Notes under the pieces: generated by a model | Databases searched by the model: none | What the model saw: only the letters and a program-made list of their open reading frames with translations | What the model was told of the DNA's origin: nothing | Position numbers and translations under genes: made by a program | Origin: Cristatella mucedo | Taxonomy: Eukaryota > Bryozoa > Phylactolaemata > Cristatellidae | Direction: 5' to 3' | DNA: 64,000 bases | Assembly (NCBI GenBank): GCA_009760855.2 | Contig: WPIO01000009.1 | Span: forward strand, 617,501 to 681,500 | Part shown: piece by piece, positions 47,801-62,000 of the stretch | Position numbering within the stretch: position 1 is the stretch's first letter | Layout: each line of letters opens with the position of its first letter

Positions 47801-50800
47801 ATTGAACATTCTGGGTGGCTGTAACCGTCTGATGTAAAGACACTGTGATCCTGCCCGTCTCCAAAAGGGTGAACATGTAAGCCAGAATTGTCGACTGCAT
47901 TGTAAGACCTAGAAAATAAAAAAAATGTAAACAAGGTTAAATTGACAGCTGACTTCCAAAGCAACTATAGCCTTTGGTGGAGTCATCGCCATGCAGAGCA
48001 ACTATAGCCTTTTGTGCAGTCACGGCAATGACACAACAAACGTTTAAGAGGACTCGTTGAAAAAAACAGCACCTCGAGTGAGAGAAAAATGCGTGTGACA
48101 TAGCCAACCAGGACTAGAAGAAACAGAAACCCATTATCAAACTCAAATCCTCACCTCCCGTATGAGTGCTATCTGCCACCACTGAGAATACATGCTGAAG
48201 TATGTCAGTGTAGTAAAGCCGGTAGAACGCCTGGGAAGTATTTGAATCCTGCTGGCCCACATTCTGCATCAGTGTGTAGAGTATGTCCAGACCAATTTCG
48301 CTGACGTTACGCATGCTGTGCTTGAAAGCCCAGATAACCGAGTCAAGTACCAACTTAAACTGTGTAGGTGATATCTCCAAGAATGCTGCAAGTAAAAGAG
48401 ATATGGTAAATGCTGACGATATTTATTAATAGCCATGCCATTATTAAGCCTCTAGAACCAGCTATCAATCCTGACCATTAATAATTTGAAGTAAATAACC
48501 ATTAGCAACATAATAGAACCATTTAACAATACTGACCATTATTAAATATATAGCCTAACAGTCTGCCAGATTTATTTAGCACTATATGCCCCCAATGATT
48601 ACTATAGCAATTAAACAGAAAGCAGAATGCAATCTGCTTACACGTATCCAAACTACATCCAAATGCAAGAAATGTAGAAGAGGTATCAAATGCAGAACTG
48701 CACAAATATGCAGATCGCCCACCTGAGGCATAACAGGCTCAAAATAAATCTACGTGGCAGGTCTGTAGCGCAACTTAAGATCTCAGATGCTAAAGCCGAA
48801 TACAGGCACATGCACTAGTACCAAAGAATGGCTTTTACTATAGACCGGTTAGCCTCACCATATTATCAAAAATATATATAATCCATTTGCATAGAGTCCC
48901 AACAGAACTTAATCTCTATTCAGGCGCTTCGCATATGCCACGGGGCTCGAGCCCACGACCTGAGCATGACCTTGATCGGGGCGAGCACCTTAACCACTGG
49001 GCTAAACCAGCTCGAAGCTTTCCCACCAAGATTGAGCCCACCATTGCTCGCTGGTTCGATATTCAAAGAAAAGGACCGCCTCCTTCCAAAGGCAACTCTG
49101 TTAACAACTGCTATTAACAACAAAATTCGATTCAGGTCTTACCTGAAAAGCAGTTTGAGTTAACTGCTTGCAGCAGCATGAAGAATTCCGTACGGTGCTC
49201 CGGGTAATCCTCAAAATCTTTGTTGATCATATCTAGTGTACACTCAAATACTGCTTCGAATATTTGAGGAACTGCTTTGGTAATACAGCCCTACAAGGAG
49301 AATGACCGACATGCTCAACGCGACGCCTTAATTCTGTGACACATTACACCAACAGCCGTGGGGTAATGCAAGCCCAAAATAAATTCCATGCCCAGCAGGA
49401 CAGAAGCCAAGGCAATGACACTCAGAAAATTCAGCAGCTTACTTGCCCAGCCTTTTAATACGTACCCCAAGCTTTCCAACAATTGTCGCCATTGCTCCTA
49501 GAACCTCAGGCTCTCGTGACGCTGGAACGTTGCGCTTATAGTCCAAGAGTACAGCTTCCAGTAACGGAGCAATAAAATTCTCAGCGACCTGTAATGAAAA
49601 TTTTACAATCTTTAAACTTCCACCAGTAGGCAAAGTCAGATTACTCATTAACTCCATCTGCTCAATACAAGTGCTGGAGCACAGACAGCAAGCAGTGTCA
49701 CCGGACCGACAGCCTTAGCCTAGATGGAGTGGTCGCGTTAGTCGGCAGCTTCTAATATTTACTACTAACACAAACCAAGGACACGGCTGCCACTTTCAAG
49801 ACCAACCGCCCTGGTAGTATTACCCGAGACCATACCTGACAAGAACATGCCTCACGTCGTTTAAATCTAGTGCTACGACGTAAAAGCAGCGACTTACGGC
49901 CAAACTTGACTTGACCAGCTACCTGCCTACAGACTATGGAACTTTGACCAATAGGAGACTGCTGCCTCTACATGAATTAATGAGCACACAATACTGACCA
50001 GTATTGAAATCACGAACTACATGCCTCCTGATTTATTCAGTATGGCACTAAGAGTCCTTTCACTTGCTCCCGTGTGCTGTTCGTTTTTTGAGTTCGTCTC
50101 GGAAACATCCCAGACGTCAAAACCATGGCGATCTGCATGTAGCAAAAATTTACAGATAATAATAATAATAAATGTGATAAGCGCCCTCTGATAACTTGAT
50201 CTCTTTCTAGGCGCTTTACATTTGCAGCAAAGGAAATACGATCAAATGGTGAGTGGTAGCGTGCTCAATAAACCACATGATAAACATGGTTAGGTGATTT
50301 TTTTAATTCAGTACATGCACTTGGAAAACCAAGCTATTTAAAACCTAGAATGTGGTTTAAAAGAATTCAACCATTCCTTATAAATCAAACAATTAATGTT
50401 AACTAATTAACGTATCTCCGTCTGTAAACTTCACAAAGCCATAAAGATTGTGTGGGTGTTACGCAGGAGTTTTGTACAGCATACTCACAGCCTAAGTGGG
50501 TTTCTGTAAGAATTCGGTAGCCAACAGACTTCATTTCACGCAACAGAGAGAAAGTGTGAAGCATGGCTGAGTCAGGCGAGCACTTGAGGTAGTAAGTAGC
50601 ACGGAAATAGCAGCTCGGGACGGCTGGAAAGGATGTGCCATAGTCGGCAGCAGGAGAGAAGTTGTCGTTGCGTAAGAATTGTGGAAGCGAGTTTTACAGT
50701 CTATGACCTGCAGAGCTCAAGCTTCCGTTGCCAACGGTCTTTAAGTGGAGGAATGGAACAGCTAATTTATTGTCCACACAGGACCTGATGGCTCGAAGTG

Positions 50801-53800
50801 GCTGAAACTGGCGCAGCAGTTCAGCTAGGTATGAAGGATCCAAGCCGTGGCCGGCCTTGTGGGTCAGTGTAAGAACTTCTGTATTCGTTGATCAACCGGC
50901 AGCCATCCAAGCTCATTCAGCAAAGAAGGAACTAGTTCAAAAAGTTGTGATTTGTAAACTAGCCTTGCAGCCATAATCATCGCCAGCTGCAGTGGCTTAG
51001 TAGCTTTTTCGAACGCAACGACAACTACTCTCTTGCTGCCGGCTATGGCTCATCCTTTTAAGGGGTCCTGAGCTGCTACTTCCATGCTACTCACTACCTC
51101 AACTGCTCTCCTGACTCTGCTATGCTTCCCACTTTCTCTTTGTTGCGTGAGACGAAGTCTGTTGGCTACCGAATGTGTACCGAAAGCCGCTTAGGCTGTG
51201 AGTGCGCTATACAAAACTCTCCTGCATAACACCCACGTGGTCTTTATGACTTTGGAGTTACAGACGGAGATACATTACATACATACATGCATTTCGGTAA
51301 CACGGCCAAAAGGGAATTTACAACAATCCAGCCGAGACAGAACTAAGGAGCTAGTTAAATTCTTTGCAAGCCACCGGGGAAGCGAGTTCCTAATCTTAAA
51401 TAGTGATCGGACGTGATAGCTAAATGTGGAAACAGTCTCCTTAACGAAGCTTTCAAAATGTAGGCAGCTGTCGAAGACGACATCTAAATTCCGAGCACAA
51501 GGTCGCACAACAGTATCACCTATAAGCCTTCTACTCCAACCACATGGCTCAGTGTCTTGTGAGCAGCAATTCCGTTTTATCGTCGTTTAGTTTGTCTCCT
51601 GGTGCAGATGCAGTGTCTCTTGAGTTTGTCCTTCGACTAGTGCTCCATCAACTCCTTGCATCGCTTCAAACCATAAACGGCCCAAGTTTGTGCATGTGCA
51701 AAATCGCATGCATCAAACCCATGATTGTAACTAAAGAAAAGCCTGATACAATCGTTGACACGCATTTGTATAGAGAGGAGTACTCGGTGAATTCAGTAAA
51801 TCTTATTTAGCAGTGTTTTGAAGGTTCTACAAGATCCCTTCCGAAATAGGGACTACACCTGAAGCTATAAGTTGCTACCTAGTAAACAAATCAAGGTGGT
51901 AGCATGCACACGTTTTTAGAATATTGACTTGTCATGCCCACTTGATGTGGTGGCAACATTTTGTCGAATGGGAGTTTATAAAATACCGAAATAGCAAAGA
52001 TTACATCTTGATTTACAGGGTTGCGTGGAATTGCGGGCCAGCAGTGTGTGACCGGGACAGGGTTTTAAAACATGAATTTGTAAAGGTGTAGACACCAAAA
52101 GTAGCCAGCTGACTTACTAATCTAGGATTTGGTCTGGTTTTGGGTCTATGCAACAGCACCTCTCTGCTGATTGATAATAAGATGGCATGAAGCTCTAATC
52201 ATATGTCAATCATTTGTCATGGCTCAAAAAAATGGAATCGAAGTCGACCACACAATACAAAGATACGTCCCCAAGGTCAACTCTCAGCTGAATACTGCTA
52301 CACGTGCATTTTCATATGCTTCGATAAGCCTCGGTTCATTCTGAGTCAACCTGGACTTATACACGGTTCTTACGAGAACCCACCATCGTTCAGCAAAAGC
52401 TGTAATGCAACTCGACGGATGACACTGCTGAGCCTCACTCTAATCAGTTCATTTGCATGAGATCAATCATTCTGATCAAATGTGGGATGGACGTGGAGTC
52501 TGCATCTTGACAGGCATACTTCCTGACGCATCCTTACACGGTGCAGATGCAGAGGCTCAAGCCAGTAGCCTGATTTGAATTCCATAAATAGACTACAGAG
52601 CTATATCGACAGGCGGCAGAGGCAGGGCGTTCGGCCTTTGCCAGTAGCAGACATTTTCTGTAAAACCCATGTCTATGGAATATGCTAAGACAAAGCATAA
52701 GCTTGTGGCCTCTATACCTTGTCAGAATTGAGAACAAATTTATAGCCACGGCAGAAGTGGCCAAACTGTGAAGATTTTAATGCTGAGTGTACATCATCAG
52801 CTAGTAGATTAAACCAAGCCAAGATGGCTTAAAAGGTTCTAGTTTTTGGAGCAGAACATACTAAGGCATCCTTAAGCACCTTTACCCCTAATTATGTGAC
52901 ACTTTTGACTGAATAAAAAAAAGGTGAACACATATTCTGAATCACATCTATGCACATGTACCAAATGGTGTGTGAGAGATTCACAACATTGGTAAAATAC
53001 TTACCAGTTGTGGATCAGTGGAGCGGCCAACCCATCCGGAAATGAGGCGAAGTGCTTCCTTCTTGACTCCTCGCATACTTTTTATCAAAGGCTGCTTAGC
53101 AACTTGCTCACCATTGGCAACGATAGCAGTCGTGATGTTCTCACTCATCACCTTATAAACACTCAGCATGTCCAGATAGATACGACCCAGCTGTGAACGT
53201 GAACAATTTTTGTATACATAAACGATTCGGTTCATGATATCACAAGCAGCAACGATATGAGACGTGTCTACGGCTGCCAGCTGGAAAGCATCATTGATAA
53301 TCCACCAATGACAGCAGAGCCTAAAGAGACCATGCTAATAGCGTGACTTGCTCATCATCACTACAGCGTTTAGAATAAAGTAAGAACAGCTAATGCAAAG
53401 AAATCCGTTAACGGCATGCATCCGGCAAATACCAATACAACAATAAATAATGAACAATACAATGAGCCGCTGTATTCAATGTCACATTCCAATTTTCCAA
53501 GAACAACATGGAAGCAATAATAACTTAAGCTGAACCTGAAGCCTGGGTTCCTTGCATGGAAAAATCACCGGCTATCATAATACTCTTCCACAACAGCCAA
53601 CACAAAAGGCTCGCTGGGACGAGCATGAGTGGACGAGCATGAGAGTTAAGACCAAGTCGTCGGGGTAAAAGGCAGGCCTAGCAAGGGCTGAGCAATTCTA
53701 AAAGACTCATAATAAGGCTACACATTGAAACCATTTACAGCCGGTAAAAATCCACCTGGCTTCCTTCAGAACGACGTTAGCAATACAAAAGAGTAATAAC

Positions 53801-56800
53801 ATACCTGCTTGACGTATGCGTGGCCTAGTGCTTTGCAGGCTCGTACGTTCGTTCGCAATATATTCGAAAGCTGCTTCACAACATCAGGCTCTTTAAGGAT
53901 ATCTGCGTTCTGTGACGCCTGCGTTATTATTTGATCCCAAACTTGATTGGGTAACTGCATATACCGTTCAATAAGCATATCTTGAGCAGTCTGTTCGGTG
54001 TGCGCACTGATCATTAGCCCGACTGCCTCATAGAAAGTATGCACCTGAAAATAAGAAGGCACCGACACTACTAAAAAACTATTTCCATGCGTTCCTTTAT
54101 GAGCAGTTAAGCAATCCTATAAGGATGACATACCTGCTGAGGTTGCAGGTCACAAATGATTGTACTTATAGTTGCTAGGATCTCTTCCACAAAAGGCATC
54201 ACTTCACCCACTTGTATCTGAACAAAATAGCGCCGACACTTGGTTGCAATCTTGATAAAGGTATCGCAAGCCATGTCTTGGACACCATCGTGGGTCTCTG
54301 ACAAAGAAAAGAGGCAATGTTTGTTACGACACGGAAGAAAGCCAGTGGCAGCTTAACAAAGATTACATCTAGCACACTGGCTTACCATGCATGAATTCGA
54401 ACAGCTTGTTGACGACTGTTTTCAGGAAGCGCCAATGAGCACGAAGAAACCGCGGGTACTGTCCGACCACATACATGATATTAGATGCGACTATAGCTTT
54501 GTTGTCCTTGCCACGTTTCTGCTCACAAAGTCCCAACAGATCCTGCAGCATAACAGGCACACAGCATAAATTCAGTGAAAAAGATAGCTAGAAGAATGCA
54601 AATGCAATAAACAGTAGCATCAACTCAGAGGAAATGCTACTGCCATACAAACAACCTCTTTTGAGATAAGTGTATGCCGGACACCAACCATGATCTATTC
54701 TTCCTTTCCTACCCATTGCTAGCAGAATTCAGTCCTTGGCATATATAACTTTAAATCTTACTCTGTTCAGCGCCGATTTACATCTTTAAGTTTGCTGCAC
54801 CAGCTGCTACTATTACATCGATACATTTGTCTGGCCCGTAGCCATGCTATGCTGGAAATGTTAAGTGGGCATTACACTGCATTACCAGGCACTTTTCCGT
54901 GGGCTTGCTGTAAGGTGATAAGGCTACGTACTTGTCACCGGACGATTTGTTTGCTGTGGCGGCATCGACATAGAACTCGTAGTCGAATAACCAGTCAATG
55001 TGCAGCTGACAAGTGCCAAAATTTAGTTCGGATCTCAAAACTAGAAAGCTTGATCAGCATAGCACAAGGAGCTACGAAACTGCTGCCAAAAGCAAGTCTG
55101 GTAGCCAGCTGTGCAAGCAGCCACGGGCCCCAATCATTAGCAGGCCGCTCGCGAATGCCGAGGTGCAAGCAGCTACTTGCGAGCATGACACCAAGCAATC
55201 AAGAAAGCCGCATTAAAGAAAGTGGCTTGCATATTCCCTTCTTTTTTTTTCTTCAGCAAACAAGCCACCAGCAAGGAAATGCGTAAAGGTACCTTGATGA
55301 CGGTGACCAAAAAGCGCTTTTCGTCCTCCTCATGCATAGCTCCCGAAATTGAGCCGATTGCCCAGCAAAGAGTGTTGAGATTCTTCCAAGACCATTCTGT
55401 CCCATTCACTTGATTATGCAGCTTTTCTGTCATGATGTTTTCGGTATCGGCATAGTCGAGATGAGTTAGGTATACTGAAATAGCAAATACAAGATACCGA
55501 GGCATGACAAGCTGAAAAGCCGACTACACAGGCGAACACCAAAAGCTGTCTCAGTGTCACATGCATGCTACTGCTTCAACAACCCAAAAGAACCAGCCAG
55601 ACGACCCCCTGGAGGCTCTTCGAATTCAAGATAAAGAAATCGATCGTGTAGGTCGTTCAAGCCGAATACCAATCAAGCTGCCCGTGTTAATGCGGGTTAC
55701 ATAAAGATGTAAGACAGCACAATGAATTCAGTCCATTCACCATGCGAGGCAAGAAAAGCATCCCAAAATATTTACGAGAATGCTGCTGCATACAATACGA
55801 AAGCATTCTAGAAAAAGTGATTTTGTACATGCTCAAGCATCCTGCTTTGGTTAAAAACACTGTACTGCAAGGTCACACGGGCATTTCCTATCACGAACGA
55901 AGACAGCAGGTTATGCAAGTCTCCGAGCCCCGACTACTTTGCAGGCTCGACTTACCTAAGGTCTCCCTCATATTCTTGTACATGTTGATCGAGTCGGTGT
56001 CTTTCATGAACTCTCGAACAACCTCACCCTGTTCGTTCTCCACGACAAGCACCTCCTCGGGTTTTGCCATGCGGGATATCATAACTCTGCGAACCTTAAG
56101 CGGGGTATAAACGCTAAAAGTCAGCGCAGTCGAAATGGAGGGGGGTGCTGGTGCACTTGAGCTTTGACCGCTGAGCATGGCGGCACGATGCTGCCTGCCT
56201 ACCTTGGATAGAACGGGGTTATACAGTGCCCTGCGAGGCGGCAGGTCATTGCTGCGAAGGCCGCCGAGAAGCAACAGTGGCGAGCTCGGAGAGGGTGCGC
56301 TGAACGGGTTCTCTCGATAGAGGTCACTTGCGAGCGTGTTCCAATACTCCAGGCATATTTTGAAAATCTCAGTGTCTTCGACCTCAGATATGAGGATGAG
56401 GTACTGCAGCGCCTGCAGTGCGAGCAAAAGACAAGTCTAGAGCCACTGCACGACATGGGCGGACAACGGATTTAGTAGTAGCCGGCTAGCGATCAAACAA
56501 GGAACAATTTGCCTTAGTACCTCCAGCAAATTGCCGTGAAGATCAGTGCGTCGCTCAATAAGCTGGCCGTGTTCTTTAAGAAACGTGTGCAGGAACAGAC
56601 TCAGGTTCTGGATGAAATTCTGCTCGTCGTCGCGTCCCGTCGAGTAGGCTTCCTTCAGATTGGTCGTGGGTGGCAGCATCTGGCGCGCACAAAACATCGC
56701 ATGCTCAGAAGCTAGCTTTGCTGCTGCTGCGCACAGAACCGGCAGCAACCGGCTTCCTTCAACAACATCGACCCCCTTATCTCAACTGAATCGCACACCA

Positions 56801-58981
56801 ACTCAACGCACCCATGGGAATTCGGACGCCATATCAAATTCATTGGCTGATCTACCCAGTAAGACAGCAGTAAGTCATTTGTAAGACAAACGACCAATAC
56901 CTTCACACTGCTTGATGATGCTTATCGAAAAACCACTCAAACTTGCTGCTTGCATTGGAACTCTCGAGTGCTACCTCCACCCAAAAACCACAGGGTCATA
57001 AAACATGCTGACATACACGACCACAATGCACGTGGTCCCGAATATAGGCTATGTAACCCGGTCTCCGTCGGTAGAATCTTGAGCACGATGAGTCCAGGCC
57101 GTGCAGCACGAACACAAAGCACATTGCCAACTCACATTAAACTGACCGTGAAGGGCTGTCAGAGGCAACGCCCAGCCTGCTCGTCAAGTTTCTGGAAACC
57201 ATACGTCGCTCGCTTACGTGTTGGGAAATGGCGGCCGAGAGATAAGGAGACCCGGCACGTCAGCAACAAATCGCTCAGAACTGATCGACAAAAGCTGCCG
57301 TTCAAGTAATAAATTGACTGCGGCATTCTGCCATAAAAACCAATCTCCACGCATCGCATAACACTTGCATACCATGCAAGCGCAAGCATTAAGAGATTAT
57401 ATACCTGCTTCAATTGCGCCAGGGTCGACACAAAGAGCTCGACGAACCGGTCCGAGTACTGGTCACCTTGGACGGCAGCTTTAACGCAAACAATGCCACG
57501 TGTGATACATACCGTCAAGCCATTTATCAGCGCGAGCGAGCTACACAGACGAGTGCGCACAAAGCCTACCGATTTCTGTCAGGCACTTTAGGGTTATGTT
57601 TCGGAACATCGGCACGTCCAAAAACTGCAAGTTAAAAGCAGACCAAAAGGTACAACCAAGGAAGAGTTCATACGCAATGTGCAAGTTCAGCATAAGACGA
57701 AAGTAACAAGAGCTCACCTTATAAATCAGTGTAGGTATTAAGTTCATTTCAAATACGTAACCAAGTGGGATCCAATTTAGGAAGCGCAACAGTGTCTCGA
57801 GAGTGGCACCGACAAGAGGAGCGTTCTGCGAATTCTCCTGTTTTGAAGTAAACAGCAAAACGTACATCCAGCCAGTGCTTTCCGCAACATGCACTCCAAC
57901 GAGGAGGGGCAGTGGCAGTAATGGCAGCACAGCAGCGGAAATTAGCCTTTACCATGACAAACTCGCACAGCTGGAATATCTGAGAGAATTCACTGCACAT
58001 GCTTTCCTTCAGGTGTTTTGCCTTAGTCTGAGTCATCTGACCACTCGAGAAGTCAAAAACTTCCTCGCTACAATTAAAGTACCAGGAATTGGGCAAACGA
58101 AGAACTCCAAATTAGGTTATAGTTTTTTTTTACAACAGAAGCATTACCTTAGCAGTTTCAGGATCATCATATTATTCTGACACAAAGATTCGTTTGTCTT
58201 GCTTGCACCAACGATGTCACCGATGAATGTGGGCCAGTTTCGGGGCCACTCATACTTCAGTATCTACAAAGAAATACATGGTAAGGCATTGATGCTTTGA
58301 TGCCATGCCTTGATATGACAATATACTACATTCGGGCTAGAACGAAATTAAGAGAGAATATTCAAGAGACACCAGCTTAGCCGTCTAACATGCCGAGTTT
58401 TATTATGTCAAGGTCAATGTAGTATGCCCACAAAACTTGCAGCACTGAGAGACGTTTATATAGTTTGTTCCCACGACAAACCGATACCCATTCGAGAGTC
58501 TTCTTATATCGGGAATGCTTAACTTATCCAAGATGCTATCTTTTGATCGTCCTGTTCCGATGGGTATCCAGGCAACAAATATCCCATTCATGAGAACTGG
58601 CACGGCACCATTAAACAGGTATCGCCAAATAACCGCCACTGGATATATTTTCCTTTCCAGCATATGTGAAGTGCCTAGAAAGAATTTCAGATCTCTCAAG
58701 TTTCTATACAAATGTATTTAATTACATACTATACATGCAAGTATATCGAGTGCTGGTCCGAAAAATCGATGCACCTTCGAAGCCAAGACAAAACCTCCAA
58801 CACGAGTGAGTTCTACGAAATAAATCCATAAAAAAGCCGCCAGAATACATATTTCGTATGTGGAAGCAAAATTTATAACAATAATACCATTTGCAAAAAA
58901 ACATGCGGAAAGACCTTGCTTGGCGGGCGTCACCCCAGTTATATATGGTCTGTATATTGTTTAACGAAATTTAACTTAATT

Positions 58982-59042
<61 letters not shown>

Positions 59043-62000
59043 CATACATATAAATAAATATAAATACACACACACATATAGTACTGCACTCCTCCAGAAA
59101 TGGTCCTGGCGACATCCGATGTCGTGCATGCAAAGACCAGACCATTTAACTCGAGCCAGTGACAGTGAATAGTATATGCTGCCACTAACCATATTTGCAT
59201 GCTGACCATGTGCATGTCCCTCTAACCATGTTATGCTTGTTGTCATTGAGCATGCTACCACTAAACATTCGATCTTGCTTCCTTTGCAGCAAATGTAAAG
59301 TGCCTAGAAATGCTTAAATTGAGGTGATAATAAGTATTATAACGTGTCGTTGAAATGAGACATAAATTCACTTCAGTAACTTGGAAAATGGCTACCATGC
59401 CACCAGTCATTTTGGATTTTTGTTTGCTACCCGGTAAGCAAACCAAGGTAGTAGCAGGCACCGTTTGCTATAAATACTGCTAACTCATGCGAATCCTACG
59501 TCCTGGTGAAGTTTGCTTAGCTATAGTTTATGAAAAACTGACATAATTGAAGCTACGTCTTGATAAAAAAAAATCAGAATCAGCAGCCTCATATAGTGTC
59601 ATGCAAGTCTTCGCACCTATCACTCCTGCTAGCAATCAGCAATAAGGAATTACTTGCTGAAGGACTCGAGCTCTAGACCCGGGTCGTGAAGTGCAAGCAC
59701 CTCTTAGGCTATGACCCATCAACACCAGTAAAGCAAAGGCTAGCCGATCCAACAGCCTCATTTATGCAGCAGGTAGAAGAGCCATAACACACTCCTGCTT
59801 GAAGCACACAATACAGAATTGCTAGCCAAGGTAGGTAAATTTATCAGGTCACCACTGCCATTTCTTTCAATGCAATGAAAGCAGGTGGATGGCGGGCTGC
59901 TTCAGACTAATATAAGTACAACTACATTGGGCCCCACTTGACAGCCATCGATATATGAAAAAAGGGTGACAGCCGTGTCAAAATGGAGTGCCGACATGCG
60001 TTTAGCCACACAGCCATCTTAACAGGGCGATGCACTTCAGCACCGGTGGTCTTGTGGCATGCTTTTCTAACTTGACAATACAGTGCCATGCAGCCATTAG
60101 CCAATATTATAGGTACATCATTAGAAATTACAAAACATTTGCAGGTATAAAGTATACAATGCAAAGAAAGCTCACTGCAATCACAAAGTGGGTGGAACAC
60201 AAAGCAGCAGTTTTTAGCTCCCCGGCCAAGTTATCAATCAACATTACCAGCCATTCACAGTCGTTGGCTGAGCAATTCTTAACAGCTTCTCGTAATATGC
60301 ACCTGCTTGACCAACCCAACATCACACACATTGGCACAAGCACGAACCTGTAGATCACCAGGTACAGACTTCATGAGAACATCACGGGACGCTGCCCGCC
60401 AGCTGCTAAAATATGCGACATAGACCAACAGGCAGCTGTAGCCACCAAGCCTAACCATGGCCATCCATGCCGAAATGCATTGCAAGCAGCTGTCTGATGA
60501 CGATTGCCACACACCCCGTACAGATATGGCTCTAGCAGTAGCTAAATTTACAGCTATGAGCTGAAAGCATGACTCCTACAAGAATGCCGGTGGCACATCA
60601 CTGAATGGTTGCATCAACAGGCCATCAACATTGAGCTCTTAAATCAAGTTGGCCTTGCCGTCCCAATCTCCAAACCTTGGCGATTGTGTGCAATGGCATA
60701 CTATATGCATGCACTTGCAGCCAAACTGCTCCCCGTCTAGACAGCTAGATATGTGCGATGCATGGAGCTAAAAGAATGCCAGCAGTTATATGTGTATAGA
60801 TACAGCCATTTACATAAATGTAGTCCTACAGTGTCACACGTACCTGCACGAGGATCATGTTCAGCTTTCCCAGATAGATCCGTCCCTTTTCTGCAGAATC
60901 TGCATCCGACGATGTCTTAATAATAAGCCCAACGATGTACTTCTTGATCCCTAGAGCAAAAGCCATTCTTATGGATCAAAGAAAAAAGCAGCATGATGAA
61001 GTAAGTTGTAATAGCTCCAGCTTTCGGCTTATCTGCCACTAGTGGCAAACCAATACCAAGCCATTGAGCAGATAATCCACTAACCTACAGCTACATTTTT
61101 AGTGACCAAAGCCGACTAAAAAGATGCTGGATAGACACCAGAAAGCAAACCAAGCTTAAAGGGTAACATTGGGAAAGGTTACTATGCATGACAAATGTCG
61201 ACAGCTGCACGGGAGTCCTACTTCCCAGAAGCAGCATGGCTTAGTAACTCGGATAAGACCATGACTGACAAGTGCTACTACACGACGACCTATGAGATGT
61301 GAGCAAATGTGTGGACATAGGTGCGTGAGTAGATTATGCTCAGCTTACAAGCAGTCACTATTAGAAGTGCACCAAACCAGATTCAAGGTTGAATTGCAGC
61401 CATACCAAGAGGCTGCTAAGCAATTGATTTAATTGCCTGCACCAGTGCATCTACCGGTCAACAGCTCTACTTGTAGAGCACACGATCGTACTGAGGTCAT
61501 GGACCGAGCTCAGCTCCCGAACACAATTGGAGTGGCAGTGAGCTCAAGAGACAGTTCAAAACGATGAACAACTGGTCACCTGGTATACGCTGAGAAAAAG
61601 CCTGTGCATGGGTTAAAGGGTACAGAAGAGAGGCAAAGGCCAGCATCCAAGTAGTTGATGCTTAACACAAAGCATGCAATCAGCTAGGACATTTGACTCT
61701 TGTGCTGAAGGCCCAAGTTCGACTCACAAACAACAGGCGCTGATCTCTCGCAAAAACTTGGCTTTATTCATTAGTCTTCTACATGTGTATCACCAACATT
61801 TGCTTATTAATTCTCTTGAAGCAAGTTGTAAAGCATCTGGATAGAGATTTAGTTTTCTTAGGGTGCCATTATAATTTTAATTTCTAATTTTACAAGCAAG
61901 GTACATCAGAAACCCATTAAAATGCAATTACTGACCCTGTTAATCAAAGCATGGACAGTGGCTTTACCTTCACATTGAGCTCGAGGTAACACCTTCCATC

